Below are positions 16,064 through 25,087 of a stretch of DNA of 47,799 bases, piece by piece. Under the pieces are notes generated by a model. That model did not search any database and was not told the DNA's origin. It worked only from the letters and a program-made list of their open reading frames with translations. The stretch comes from DASPKX01 sp035627835 (GTDB lineage: Bacteria; Verrucomicrobiota; Verrucomicrobiia; Limisphaerales; SXQI01): positions 1 to 47,799 of the forward strand of contig DASPKX010000149.1 of NCBI GenBank assembly GCA_035627835.1, in the 5' to 3' direction. Position numbers and translations under genes: made by a program. How positions within the stretch are numbered: the first letter of the stretch is position 1; each line of letters opens with the position of its first letter.

Positions 16064-17476
16064 ATGGACCGTGCGGCCACGCTGCCCATTCCCGCAGACC
16101 TGCGCGAAGTTCTGGAAACAGCGCCAGAACTCGAGCAGGCCTTTCTGGCCGGTGGCTGCGTGAGGGACTGGTTCCTTGGTCACACGCCCAAGGACTTCGA
16201 TATCGAGGTGTTCGGCCTCACGTTCGACCGCCTGGCAAAAGCCCTGGAGCCGTTCGGCCGAGTGGACCTCGTCGGCCGTTCTTTCGGAGTGGTGAAGCTC
16301 TCCCGGCCTTCGGGAGCGATCTATGATTTTTCCGTTCCAAGGCGCGATTCCAAAACAGCCCCTGGGCATAAGGGATTCGACATAGTTGTCGATGCGAACC
16401 TCACACCAAAGGAAGCCGCCGGGCGCCGTGACTTCACCATCAACTCGTTGCTGCATAATCCACGCACTGGCGAGACGCTGGACTTCTACGGCGGCCTTGC
16501 CGACCTGCAAGCGCGCGTGCTCCGGCACACTAGCGCTGCATTCCCCGAGGATCCTTTGCGTGTTCTTCGCGGGATGCAATTCGCCGGTCGGTTCCAACTC
16601 AAAGCTGCGCCCGAAACTCTCGCATTGTGCCAAGCGATCGCCGCATCGCACCACGAACTCGCCGTGGAGCGCATCCGCGAGGAATGGTGCAAGTGGGCGG
16701 CCAAGGCCGAACTGCCCTCTGCTGGCCTGCACTTCCTTCGCGACAGCGGCTGGATCGAGCATTATCCCGAAATCCGTGAAATGATCGGCACTCCCCAGGA
16801 TCCCGAGTGGCATCCCGAAGGCGACGTCTTCACCCACACGTGCCACTGCTGCGACGCCATGGCCCGGTTGCCCGAGTGGCGCAACGCCGATGAAAGCTCC
16901 CGCATCACCTACATGTTCGCCATACTCACGCACGATTTCGCGAAGCCGCAAACCACCCATCGCGCGTTGAAGCGCGGAGAGTGGCGCATCGTCTCGCCCG
17001 GCCATGAGCAGGCCGGCGGGCCATTGGCTGAACAGTTCCTTAACCGCATCGGAGTCCCTCTGGCCATCCGCGAGCGTGTCACACCGCTCGTGATGAACCA
17101 CATGGCTCATTTCCAAAACCCGACCGATCACGCTGTCCGCAAACTCTCCAAGCGCCTCGAGCCCGAGAACATCCAGAGCCTCGCTCTCGTGATGCGCGCC
17201 GACCAAATGGGCCGCCCCCCCAAACCGCCGATCATCTCGCAAACCGTCCAAGCCCTTCTGCGCAAGGCTGAAGAACTGCGCGTCCTGGAAAGCGCGCCCA
17301 AGCCCATCCTTCAAGGCCGCGACCTCCTAAAGCTCGGGATGCCGCCCGGCCCGGCCATGGGCATCCTCCTCAGCAAAGCCTACGAGGCTCAACTCGAAGG
17401 CGCCTTCCATGATCTCTCAACCGCGCTTCTCTGGCTCGAGAAAAAACCGTCTTTAGACGAGGGCAGCGCCTCCTGA
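16064..17476 (+). CDS. cca: tRNA nucleotidyltransferase (CCA-adding/poly(A) polymerase family) with HD domain
   Basis: 470 aa, class II nucleotidyltransferase. Catalytic head: AFLAGGCVRDWFLGHTPKDF then DIEVFG, with the GG and DxE/DxD metal residues. Neck: GRRDFTINSLLHNPRTGE and EDPLRVLRGMQFAGRF, which selects ATP/CTP. The HD-type domain at about 265-360 shows HTCHCCDAM and ILTHDFAKPQTT. It adds or repairs the 3' CCA of tRNA. Both tRNA genes in this window already encode CCA, so repair is a reasonable role. Class A-adding versus CCA-adding activity cannot be told apart by eye. It follows chrA by 11 nt, and a VapBC-like pair begins 37 nt after its stop. Confidence 0.88.
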   Translation: MDRAATLPIPADLREVLETAPELEQAFLAGGCVRDWFLGHTPKDFDIEVFGLTFDRLAKALEPFGRVDLVGRSFGVVKLSRPSGAIYDFSVPRRDSKTAPGHKGFDIVVDANLTPKEAAGRRDFTINSLLHNPRTGETLDFYGGLADLQARVLRHTSAAFPEDPLRVLRGMQFAGRFQLKAAPETLALCQAIAASHHELAVERIREEWCKWAAKAELPSAGLHFLRDSGWIEHYPEIREMIGTPQDPEWHPEGDVFTHTCHCCDAMARLPEWRNADESSRITYMFAILTHDFAKPQTTHRALKRGEWRIVSPGHEQAGGPLAEQFLNRIGVPLAIRERVTPLVMNHMAHFQNPTDHAVRKLSKRLEPENIQSLALVMRADQMGRPPKPPIISQTVQALLRKAEELRVLESAPKPILQGRDLLKLGMPPGPAMGILLSKAYEAQLEGAFHDLSTALLWLEKKPSLDEGSAS

Positions 17477-17513
17477 GTTGCGTTTTCCGAGCGCGAAAGC
17501 TTATCTTGCGACT

Positions 17514-17720
17514 ATGAGCACGGTAGCCGAAATCAAAGAAGCATTACAGAAACTGCCTAAACAGGATCAGCTTGCTTTGCGCGATTGGCTTTCACACAAC
17601 CTTGATGCCGAACCACCACTGCACCGCTTGAAAGCCTTCGCCGGTGCAATCACAGGTTTGCCGTCGGATATGGCAAAGAACCACGACCACTACATCCATG
17701 GAGTTCCAAAAAGGGAATGA
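17514..17720 (+). CDS. VapB-like antitoxin (small DUF/AbrB-less type)
   Basis: 68 aa from ATG 17514. The N-terminus VAEIKEALQKLPKQDQLALRDWL is an amphipathic helix seen in small antitoxins partnered with PIN toxins in Verrucomicrobiota and Cyanobacteria. The C-terminal tail (FAGAITGLPSDMAKNHDHYIHG) ends in a basic, flexible segment likely to bind the toxin. The stop overlaps the PIN gene by ATGA, the standard translational coupling of toxin-antitoxin pairs. No DNA-binding domain can be named. Assigned mainly by size, position and coupling. Confidence 0.7.
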   Translation: MSTVAEIKEALQKLPKQDQLALRDWLSHNLDAEPPLHRLKAFAGAITGLPSDMAKNHDHYIHGVPKRE

Positions 17721-18124
17721 GCACGGCTCCTTGGTTTGCTGATACCTTCTTTTTTCTGGCTCTACTCAATGCTGGCGATGGAAGCCATCGTCGTGCGTTG
17801 AGCTTGTGTGACGCCGATGTGCCAATTGTCACTTCAGAGTTCGTCCTCATTGAAGTTGCGGACGGAGTCTCCCGCACCCACGGTCGGTCTCGAGTTGCTG
17901 GTCTGTTCCGTGAGATGAACACAGCAGATGGAATAAAGGTCGTGCCGTGTTCATCATCGCTCTTCAAGCAAGGGTTGGACCTCTACGCCCGTCGACGGGA
18001 CAAAGAGTGGAGTCTGACGGACTGCACCTCGTTCGTCATCATGGAGGAGTTCGGACTTGAGGAAGCGCTCACCGGGGACCGACACTTCGTCCAAGCAGGC
18101 TTCCAAGCTCTGCTCCTCAATTAG
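17717..18124 (+). CDS. vapC: PIN-domain ribonuclease, VapC-like toxin
   Basis: 135 aa PIN domain. Acidic metal ligands: Asp in WFADTFFFLALLN near residue 9, Glu in SEFVLIEVADG, and Asp residues in WSLTDCTSFVIMEEFG and ALTGDRHFVQAGF. These give the DxxxxxA...E...D...D arrangement. VapC-type toxins cleave tRNA or rRNA when released from the antitoxin. The start overlaps the antitoxin stop (ATGA). It sits downstream of a tRNA nucleotidyltransferase gene. It appears complete and not degraded. The RNA target is unknown. Confidence 0.88.
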   Translation: MSTAPWFADTFFFLALLNAGDGSHRRALSLCDADVPIVTSEFVLIEVADGVSRTHGRSRVAGLFREMNTADGIKVVPCSSSLFKQGLDLYARRRDKEWSLTDCTSFVIMEEFGLEEALTGDRHFVQAGFQALLLN

Positions 18125-18205
18125 TCTGCTTGCTCGAACCTACAACGCACCTGTGCTCGGAAGGCACAGTTGAAGCGTCTGCTCGTTTCGTAGAAGCATC
18201 GGCGC

Positions 18206-19999
18206 ATGGGCCAGCCGATTCGTTTGCTTCTCTCTGCCGCAGTAGCGTTAGTCGTTCCCGCTGTGCATTCCCTCGATCTGCGGCTGCTGCCGCTGACCGA
18301 CGCGAACGCTCCGCGCAGGTTCGAGATCAACGGCGCCCTTGGGCAGCAAGTGCATCTGGAGGCCAGCCGCAACTTGACGAATTGGATGCTCGTCGCGGCC
18401 ACCAATTCACCCTCAGCCAGCGTCGCGCTCGAGGACTCACAAGCCCCATACTTCGCCCAGCGTTTCTATCGTGCTCGGCTCAACCCGCCCGTGGACGCGC
18501 CCAAGACGGTCGCCCCGGTGCTGGAGCCGGGGCAAGGCGCTACGGCGGTCATTACCACCAACGGAGGCTCACTGTCGTTGACGGATTCAAATGGCTCCAC
18601 ATACCAACTTAATCTTCCTCCCGGCGCGCTGGCTGAGACCGAAACGATCACGATGCGCCCCGTGGCCGCGCTGCCGGGTGTCGCGCTGACCGGAGGTTTG
18701 CAGGCCATGGTTGATCTGGAGCCGGATGGTTTGCAGTTGCTTCGCCCCGCCACGCTCACCATCACACCCGCGCGTCAGCTCCAGCTTGCCCAGTTCATCC
18801 CCGTTACCTACTACGACGGCCATGAAGTCACTCTTGGCATCTCAACGCTTCAAAACGGCAAGGTTCAATTCCCAATCAGCCACTTCAGCGGCTACGGTTT
18901 CGGCCACGGCAGCATGCAGGACCTAGCGAACCTTCAGCGGCGCAATCCGCCAAAGAATTTCAAAGACGCTGCGCAAAAAGTGGCCGACTACCTCACGCAA
19001 ATGACCCGTGAGGGTCGCGGCAGCCCCGGCCCTTACGATCAAGCCATGCTCGAGACTCTCGTCCGCGACATTTATGACGACGTTCTCCTGCCCAATGCCA
19101 AAGCTTCGCTCAAGAACGATTTCATTCTCATCTGCAACGTCGCTGAGTTCGTCCGCTGGGTCGGTTTGCTTCAAGGCGGGATCGCCGACATCGACCATTT
19201 TCAACGCGAGCTGAAAGAGGCTCCGGCCATTTACGTGCAAGCCGCGCGCAATGCTCTGGATCGTGCTCTCCAGCGCTGCCTCACCAGCAACGACGCCAAA
19301 GAAGGCCTTCGCTTCTACCGCTATTTCTACACCTTCGTCGGGTACCAACAGGGCGGCATCGAAGGTTTTCGCGATGAAAACTTCTACGATTCCTGGGGCC
19401 AATATCTCCCACGTTTCCAGAAATATTTCCGCTTCGAACTCGATTTTGAATCACGCATCGAATTCCACACCGACACGACTCAAATCTTCCATGTCCGGGC
19501 CGACAAGCTCGAGATCAAGCCGGACAACCAGCCTTGGTTCCGCTATGGCATGAAAGGCAGCGGGCCACTCAACTATCTCGAATTCACTTTCCCCTCGAAT
19601 GACCCCATGTGCCAGATCATCACGGGCAAACAGGATTCAACTATGAACGTCCTGGCTTTGCGCTTTCCGACCAAACGCAAATCGTACCTATGCCCTGACG
19701 ACCAGGATCCCGGGTTCGATGTTGATCTTTATATCACCTTGGGCGAACCCACTGAGACCATCACCGCCAACTGCTTCGGCCAATCCTTCACGACACAGCA
19801 GCACCTCTTCCAAGACATCTTCACCGCGGCGCATGCTGATGGAACACAAGCAGCAGGCTCGCTGCTCATGACGAACTGGAACTTTGCTCCTCAAAGCCGC
19901 ATCGTCGCGCGCAAGAGCGTCAATCGCCCCATCGAAGTCGATGGTGGCAGCGCCACGGAGGTGACCGAGTTCACCCTCTGGCATGCGCCCAAGCCTTAG
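18206..19999 (+). CDS. Secreted hypothetical protein with ZU5-like segment
   Basis: 597 aa. The N-terminal signal peptide (MGQPIRLLLSAAVALVVPAVHS) is followed by LEASRNLTNWMLVAATN...SQAPYFAQRFYRARL, a pattern common in exported Verrucomicrobiota proteins. Residues about 110-190 (GGSLSLTDSNGSTYQLNLPP, then MVDLEPDGLQLLRPATLTI) resemble ZU5-like beta-sandwich text. The long C-terminal part (about 235-590) has helix-rich stretches (FKDAAQKVADYLTQMTREGR) and no enzyme motif that I recognise. The function is unknown. Its stop TAG (19997-19999) overlaps the stop of the convergent FAD oxidoreductase. Confidence 0.75.
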   Translation: MGQPIRLLLSAAVALVVPAVHSLDLRLLPLTDANAPRRFEINGALGQQVHLEASRNLTNWMLVAATNSPSASVALEDSQAPYFAQRFYRARLNPPVDAPKTVAPVLEPGQGATAVITTNGGSLSLTDSNGSTYQLNLPPGALAETETITMRPVAALPGVALTGGLQAMVDLEPDGLQLLRPATLTITPARQLQLAQFIPVTYYDGHEVTLGISTLQNGKVQFPISHFSGYGFGHGSMQDLANLQRRNPPKNFKDAAQKVADYLTQMTREGRGSPGPYDQAMLETLVRDIYDDVLLPNAKASLKNDFILICNVAEFVRWVGLLQGGIADIDHFQRELKEAPAIYVQAARNALDRALQRCLTSNDAKEGLRFYRYFYTFVGYQQGGIEGFRDENFYDSWGQYLPRFQKYFRFELDFESRIEFHTDTTQIFHVRADKLEIKPDNQPWFRYGMKGSGPLNYLEFTFPSNDPMCQIITGKQDSTMNVLALRFPTKRKSYLCPDDQDPGFDVDLYITLGEPTETITANCFGQSFTTQQHLFQDIFTAAHADGTQAAGSLLMTNWNFAPQSRIVARKSVNRPIEVDGGSATEVTEFTLWHAPKP

Positions 20000-21705
20000 C
20001 TCTTTGGCCAATGAGTTTCGACGCCCTGGCTGCGGATCCAGTCCTGAAATTCGTTGAGCAACTGCGGATTCGCGCGCACGGCGCGAGGGTCTGTTTTCTT
20101 GCGCAAGGCGAATGCCGCGAGCAGACCTGCGGACTCACCGATATTCCACTCCACGGGGTGCAACCGATAGCAGCCGTTGGTCACGTGCGTTGTGCCGATG
20201 TTTTTGCACGCGGGAATGAGGTTCTCCATCCGCACGGGTAGCAGCGCGCCGAGGGGGATCTGAAACGGCTTCGTTGGGAAATCGATGTAGTTATCCCCGG
20301 TGGAGGTTGGATGCAGGTCTATTGGGTAACTCCCCACGCCCACGCTATCTGAGAACTCCTGCGCTCGGACCTCGGCGACCGGCTTGCCAGTTAACTGCGC
20401 CAGAGATTCCGTCCCGATATGTTGCTCAAGGACGGTGAATTCCGTTTTCGCCCGCCGCGACTCGCGCACATATGGATACTTTGCCACATCGCGTGTCCCC
20501 ATCACGTCACCGCGCAGCCGCAAGCCGGGCCAGCCAGTTCCGCCGTCCGGACGCGGACACTCCGTTTGCAGCCAATAGACCAGAGCCAGGCTCAGCTCCC
20601 GCCCTTGGGCGATGTGCTTCTGCTGCTCGCGTTTGCTCACGCCAACGAGGTTCCCGAGCAGGTAATCGTTCTGCGGCCAATTCACCAGGGAGATGTCGCC
20701 AACGTAAGCGCCCGGGGTGAAGTTGTTCTTGTTCAGGATGCGCCGATACAACCAGAGGTTCACCGCGCCTGGAGTTGGCCCGAGCGGATTAAATCCCAGG
20801 GCTCGCGGCTTCAAAGTCGGCGGGTGTGTGTAGGTTAAGTCGAGCAACCTCCCGGGCCAGGGGGGTGTGAGCTTCGGTTCAAATTTTTGCCAGAACTCAT
20901 AGTTCTTCGGCTTCTCGATCACGTGCTCTGCGTTGGGATCGTAATCCAGAGCGAAGCAGATCGTGAAGGCCTGCTGGTTCTTCGGATCACGCTTCCGCGC
21001 GGCGTGGAGTTCACCTGTGTCGCTGGCTGCCTCTGCTCCGACGACGAACTCCGTGTTCGTCAGTGGCAGCAAATCCCCCAGCTCCGTCGCATCCAGGAAA
21101 AATGGGGCCGTGAACGCCACCTCATTGCCGGTGCGCAGATCGCGAGCGATGACTCCACGAACCTTGTCACCGTCCACTTCTGCAGCCACCACCTCGTGCT
21201 CCAATAGCAACTGAAGCCGCCCCGCGCTTTGATATGGCGCGAGCAGACCTTCCAACACTGCCAAAGCGACACGCGGCTCATGGCAGAGGCGCGAGACCGT
21301 CCCATCGCCCGGGTTCAACTTGTCACGTTTGCGCGCCTCTTCAGTGAGCGGGTAATGCGCGCGGTAATAATCCCGAACACGATTGCGCATGTCGCGGTAA
21401 GCTCGTGTGCACCCATGCGCCTCAATCCACTGATGCTCATCTGGCGGCACACCCTGGCTGGTGAGTTGCCCGCCGATCCAATCCGTCTCCTCCGTGAGGA
21501 TCACGCTTAATCCATTGCGCAGACAGGCCAACGCAGCCGCGCAACCGCCGAGGCTTCCCCCCGCGATCACCACATCCGCGCGCAGCCCGCTTTTCGCCTT
21601 CCGCCGCGTCCTGCCCTCCGCTGCCGCACGAGCAGAGGTGTGCAACAACAGCCCCGCTCCAACGACCGCCCCCTTTAAGAACCCTCGCCTAGATGTGAAA
21701 CTCAT
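19996..21705 (-). CDS. Tat-exported FAD-dependent oxidoreductase
   Basis: 569 aa from ATG 21705, chosen because it opens directly on a twin-arginine leader, SFTSRRGFLKGAVVGAGLLL; the frame is also open 27 codons upstream. The FAD Rossmann fold starts at ADVVIAGGSLGGCAAALACLR, followed by TEETDWIGGQLTSQGVPPDE. This matches the FAD_oxidored family (PF12831 type). Later conserved text includes FFLDATELGDLLPL and, near the C-terminus, ENLIPACKNIGTTHVTNGCYRLHPVEWNIGESAG. Related proteins in Planctomycetota and Verrucomicrobiota are thought to oxidise sugars or polysaccharide-derived compounds; the substrate is unknown. It is folded with FAD before export. Tail-to-tail overlap with the 597-aa gene. 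Confidence 0.87.
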   Translation of the reverse strand: MSFTSRRGFLKGAVVGAGLLLHTSARAAAEGRTRRKAKSGLRADVVIAGGSLGGCAAALACLRNGLSVILTEETDWIGGQLTSQGVPPDEHQWIEAHGCTRAYRDMRNRVRDYYRAHYPLTEEARKRDKLNPGDGTVSRLCHEPRVALAVLEGLLAPYQSAGRLQLLLEHEVVAAEVDGDKVRGVIARDLRTGNEVAFTAPFFLDATELGDLLPLTNTEFVVGAEAASDTGELHAARKRDPKNQQAFTICFALDYDPNAEHVIEKPKNYEFWQKFEPKLTPPWPGRLLDLTYTHPPTLKPRALGFNPLGPTPGAVNLWLYRRILNKNNFTPGAYVGDISLVNWPQNDYLLGNLVGVSKREQQKHIAQGRELSLALVYWLQTECPRPDGGTGWPGLRLRGDVMGTRDVAKYPYVRESRRAKTEFTVLEQHIGTESLAQLTGKPVAEVRAQEFSDSVGVGSYPIDLHPTSTGDNYIDFPTKPFQIPLGALLPVRMENLIPACKNIGTTHVTNGCYRLHPVEWNIGESAGLLAAFALRKKTDPRAVRANPQLLNEFQDWIRSQGVETHWPKS

Positions 21706-22328
21706 AGTCCCTCTCCAATCTTGGGCTCGGTGGTCGCAGACAAGGAGGCGGACGGGATGTAGCCGCTGGCTCCTAGAGCCAGCCATGGGAACCTATAAAA
21801 AAGATTGTGTTTATTGTGTTTTGCTGGGGTTTCTGTGTGTTTTTTTACGGGTGGAAGTGTGTTTTTTGTGTTTGGGGTAGAACGCAGCGCAGAGTTGCAG
21901 AAGGCGGTAAGGAGGCGCAGGAACGTGACATGGCCAATGGGGAACAACCCCATTGACGTTTGGGGACTAAATCTCTTCGGTCTCATGGCTCAATACTGTT
22001 CAGCAGGGTTTAATGGCGGGACAAACGCGTTTTTTTAGCCGACCAGCGACACTGATTACGTGTAATCTGTAACCACGCCTTTCTGCAAGACATTTCCATG
22101 CAAAAAACGACGAAAAACCGTCCACACGCCGGGCTAGAAATGGTGTTGCCATTCGGGCTGCTTGGGATGAAGGCATGAACGTGGAGCGTAGCGAGAACGT
22201 TGAAATCAGCCGGCGAGTAGGTTAAAGACACTACCAGAGTGCGCGAGCGACTTGGCAAACCATGGAGTTCTCTCTTCCAGATTTCCAAAAGTGTTATGCT
22301 CTTAGATCGTAAAACTCATGTTCTCGGC
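21706..22328. other. Intergenic 620 bp with T-rich repeat and hairpin
   Basis: No convincing gene. It contains a T/G-rich phrase repeat (about 21805-21880, TTGTGTTTTGCTGGGGTTTC style) and a perfect hairpin AATGGGG (21936-21942) / CCCCATT (21948-21954) with loop AACAA. The 22,040-22,240 stretch shows nothing that I recognise. Base composition is more AT-rich than in the genes on either side. Confidence 0.5.
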
Positions 22329-22736
22329 ATGATGGGACGCTCGGCAATGATTAAGGTCATTGTCTCAGCAATCATTGTGATTCTCCTGGCAGGCTGCCAA
22401 ACCTCTGCGCCTTCGCAGCCTGCCGAAAAGTACGGAGTGCTTGACGACCAAATCCGAGCGATTCAACAGGCCGCCACACCGGAAGGACAACGCAGTGCAT
22501 TATTCGCTTTCAAAAGTGCTCTCGTGTCAAAAATGAAGCCGGGAGAATCAGGGCCGGAGCTCTGGCTTTTCAGAGCAGATGGGGTGATTATGTATCCTGC
22601 GCCCCGGGATCGGACCGCCTTAGCACCCTGCCGTTTCATGGTTTTTATTGATCGCACTGGAAGACTCATTTCTTTGCCAGCCTTGATTCTCGTTCGCGAC
22701 ACGGATGCACTGAGTCTCTTCTTGCATGAATTGTGA
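22329..22736 (+). CDS. Hypothetical lipoprotein
   Basis: 135 aa from ATG 22329. A hydrophobic leader IVSAIIVILLAGC gives a lipobox with Cys23, so it is likely lipid-anchored. The mature part includes QTSAPSQPAEKYGVLDDQIRAIQQAATPEGQ and a beta-rich tail, RADGVIMYPAPRDRTALAPC, ending ...LFLHEL. No domain is recognised. ATG 22347 is an alternative start; the frame is open further upstream but that text is not protein-like. It is isolated, with the broken antitoxin downstream and a repeat-rich gap upstream. Confidence 0.6.
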   Translation: MMGRSAMIKVIVSAIIVILLAGCQTSAPSQPAEKYGVLDDQIRAIQQAATPEGQRSALFAFKSALVSKMKPGESGPELWLFRADGVIMYPAPRDRTALAPCRFMVFIDRTGRLISLPALILVRDTDALSLFLHEL

Positions 22737-22874
22737 GTGAGTCGGGAAGATTCGCAATGGATTGGGCAAGAGATCGCGTTTCAACATTCCTAAGCTGCAC
22801 CCGGCCTTTGACCCAATTGGTTTTACTTAAAAGTTAACCCAGGACAAACTTCCTTAGTTGGGTGAGCGTAGGTT

Positions 22875-23142
22875 TTAAACTGCCTGTCGACGTACGCCAA
22901 ATCTACAGTGACCACCACCGAGGCACAGGCTAACTTGCCACGGTTGCTGAGAGAGCTTCGTCGCCAAAAGGCCGTAACTATCACCAATCATGGGAAGAAT
23001 TGCGGGGTTCCTGGTTTCCAAAGACCGGATGGATGCCATCATCGAGACCTTGGAAATTCTGGCCAACAAGGAAGCGGTTAAGGCCATCGAGGGTTTCGAA
23101 GCGGGTATGTCGAGAGGAATAGATATTTCCCGGCTCGAATGA
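22875..23142 (+). pseudogene. Frameshifted Phd/YefM-type antitoxin
   Basis: Frame 1 (TTG 22875 or GTG 22908) reads VTTTEAQANLPRLLRELRRQ then KAVTITNHGK, the Phd/YefM DNA-binding head. It then becomes cysteine/histidine-rich nonsense and stops. The plus-one frame from the same point reads IAGFLVSKDRMDAIIETLEI then LANKEAVKAI to ISRLE and TGA at 23140. One extra A in AAGAATTGC (near 22990) separates the two halves. An ATGA overlap at 23139 opens MTRIIVHHERKSS, perhaps the first residues of a lost RelE-type toxin. This frame ends 25-35 codons later, inside the opposite-strand gene. Confidence 0.7.
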
Positions 23143-23155
23143 CCAGGATCATCGT

Positions 23156-23935
23156 TCACCACGAGCGGAAAAGTTCCTGCGGTCCCTCGCCCCAGAACCT
23201 AGGGCTCGCTTGATCAATGAGCTTGCTATGCAGTTCTTTATTCTTAGCAACGACTGCTTCGACGCCCACCAATGGGTTAGGGTTCTCGTCATAGAAGCCG
23301 TCCCACGACTCAGTAGAGCTAACTTTATGAATTGAAAACAACTCATTCAGACGGTGACGAGCTGCGGCATCAAGCACGATGCCCTTCGACTCTGCATCTG
23401 CCATTACTGCATCGACTTCTCGGCGATAGGGTTGTGACTCTTCGTATTCTCTGTAGCGCAGATAATCTTCGCTGCTGAGGATCTCCTTGAGCTTCCGATC
23501 GTAGTTATACTTCTGCTGGACTAAAGGCAGCAATTCGTCCCCGGCACGCCGTGCTTGGCTGAATACTCCGCGCATCATCTCAGATAGCTCGGCAACTTGC
23601 TCCGGTTGCACACCGAAACGCAACCAAACCTGGGTGTATTCGGCCTCTCGCTTAGCCAGTTCCCTGCCTAGTTGCAAATCCCTTAGTTCTTGGCCGGTGA
23701 GGGGAGTCGAACGAATTTGGTTTGATGAACGCTCCATTGCCAAGGGGCGATCCTGCACTTGGCTGACCGGGCGGTGTTCCGGTCGCGCATTTGTTTGTAA
23801 GCTAACTGTGGACGTTCGGGGAGGGGCCGAGTCAACGCCACCGCGCTCGCCTGACCCCGCGTTGAGCAGATAACCGAGAACAAAGCTCAGAATCGAGCAG
23901 GACACACAAATTGTTGCTGACGATTTAGGGTCCAC
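23156..23935 (-). CDS. Hypothetical membrane-anchored helical protein
   Basis: 259 aa, start at 23935. A hydrophobic segment at about residues 8-26 (ICVSCSILSFVLGYLLNAG) suggests a signal anchor. Next comes a low-complexity Ser/Arg/Gln linker (30-75), then a helical region rich in Glu, Arg, Leu and Gln (QELRDLQLGRELAKREAEYT, ELSEMMRGVFSQARRAGDEL, YNYDRKLKEILSSEDYLRYR). The last motif resembles uncharacterised Planctomycetota/Verrucomicrobiota helical proteins with ILSSEDYxRY. No enzyme motif. Its 3' end overlaps the possible toxin remnant. The protein looks complete and codon use is consistent over its length. Confidence 0.6.
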   Translation of the reverse strand: MDPKSSATICVSCSILSFVLGYLLNAGSGERGGVDSAPPRTSTVSLQTNARPEHRPVSQVQDRPLAMERSSNQIRSTPLTGQELRDLQLGRELAKREAEYTQVWLRFGVQPEQVAELSEMMRGVFSQARRAGDELLPLVQQKYNYDRKLKEILSSEDYLRYREYEESQPYRREVDAVMADAESKGIVLDAAARHRLNELFSIHKVSSTESWDGFYDENPNPLVGVEAVVAKNKELHSKLIDQASPRFWGEGPQELFRSW

Positions 23936-24609
23936 GTGAGTGTTTACTGCGAATATTCAGGTTCGGGTCAATACCAATGGGCCCAGGCTTCAGTTCCCCT
24001 GGACAACAGCGAGTATTCTGTTCCATGCATCAGGATGCGCAGATTGAGACCCAGTAAATCCAGAATTCACTTTGCCCTCCCTGCCACAGGATTCTTCACA
24101 CTAATGAATGTTATTGCAAGACATTTCGCAGATGAGGTGTGTGCGGTAATTGGGGCGGGTCGTTACGTGATCCAGGTTCAGGCACGAGGGGGTGTATTAG
24201 TGGCTCGGCGCCCTCGACACCACGGGGACGGGTCGAATCTACTGCTCGTAAGTGCACCTCCCTCGGAACTCGGATGCCTGGTCGGAAAGGTTATTAAAAA
24301 TATGCCGCCCCGCTGGGGCTCGGAACTCGAGGAATAGGTCAATACTACTGCGGAAGAGTGCTGCTTGTTTTCTCTGCTATCTCCGCGACCTCCTCTTCTT
24401 TCTCCGTGTTTGCGTCATCGGAGGTCAACGCTTAATCATTTAACAACCTTGGAATTTGTGGAGGCTGCTGGTCTTCGGAGTGGCGTCGCGTTGACGATGT
24501 GTGTTAAACGATATGAGGAGTTGTTAATGAAGTCACCAGAGGAGCGAGCGCGGCTCGGCCACTTCAAAAAGTGTTAAGTGTTTTAAGAGTTGATTCGCAC
24601 AAACAAAAT
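23936..24609. other. Intergenic 670 bp, repeat-bearing, no clear gene
   Basis: An open frame covers 23936-24337 but its text is not protein-like, and its end coincides with a repeat (CGCCCCGCTGGGGCT, near 24307-24321). A CTCTGCTATCTCCGCGACC phrase lies at 24360-24425. A short frame, MCVKRYEELLMKSPEERARL, ends near 24575 and may be a remnant. I see no RNA gene. Confidence 0.5.
24300..24330. repeat. CGCCCCGCTGGGGCT element, copy 1
   Basis: Core GCCCCGCTGGGGCTCGGAA. The same core recurs at 26189-26204 within a longer element (TACTACAAAGATTTCGCC). The dyad GCCCC/GGGGC is perfect. Confidence 0.65.
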
Positions 24610-25008
24610 ATGGCGACTAAGCGCACTCGTAAGCACCTAACCACTCAATCAGTCACCTCAGCGCAATCCACGAGATTTATCCAAAAGAATGCAAAACGAG
24701 TGGCGCAACGTATGCGTGCTTTGAAAAGCGCCTTTCAACCGCTCTCTCTGAATGCGAAGGACGCGGAGGAACTAGTGTTTCATTTTGCTGACATTCTTGA
24801 CGAATTCACCCAGGTCGCAACTCTGCTTCGCCGGGTGGCAAGGAAGAAGGTATGCACTTTGCAGGAGTATGGCTATCTCGTCAGCTGCATTAGCGTTCAT
24901 TGGGCATACCATCTCCCAAAGATTCGGCGTCTTTTATCCTCTGGAAATATGGGTTACCAACCACCGAGGCACCGGCGTAGTAAAGAATCAAAGGAGGTCA
25001 GCTGTTAA
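24610..25008 (+). CDS. Hypothetical small basic helical protein
   Basis: 132 aa from ATG 24610. The N-terminus is basic (MATKRTRKHLTTQSV, FIQKNAKRVAQRMRALKSAF). The middle is predicted helical: LNAKDAEELVFHFADILDEF then TQVATLLRRVARKK. No recognised domain, membrane segment or signal peptide. Its 3' end is separate from the downstream HEAT lipoprotein, which starts 80 nt later. The frame for that protein is open backwards through this gene; I take that as chance because its start with a lipoprotein leader fits better. Confidence 0.45.
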   Translation: MATKRTRKHLTTQSVTSAQSTRFIQKNAKRVAQRMRALKSAFQPLSLNAKDAEELVFHFADILDEFTQVATLLRRVARKKVCTLQEYGYLVSCISVHWAYHLPKIRRLLSSGNMGYQPPRHRRSKESKEVSC

Positions 25009-25087
25009 GGGCCTGTTGCCCCGATCCACTCTCAGCGGGCCCTTGACACCACGCTTTTATGCTGGCGATTTGGTAAGCAGCAGTCCC

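Noticed and set aside
23936..24337. A possible 133-aa gene after the helical hypothetical protein
   Set aside because: Its end coincides with a dispersed repeat, there is no ribosome binding site, and its composition is not protein-like.
24785..25087. A longer start for the HEAT lipoprotein overlapping the 132-aa gene
   Set aside because: The translated extension lacks protein character, and the signal-like leader begins only at 25088.
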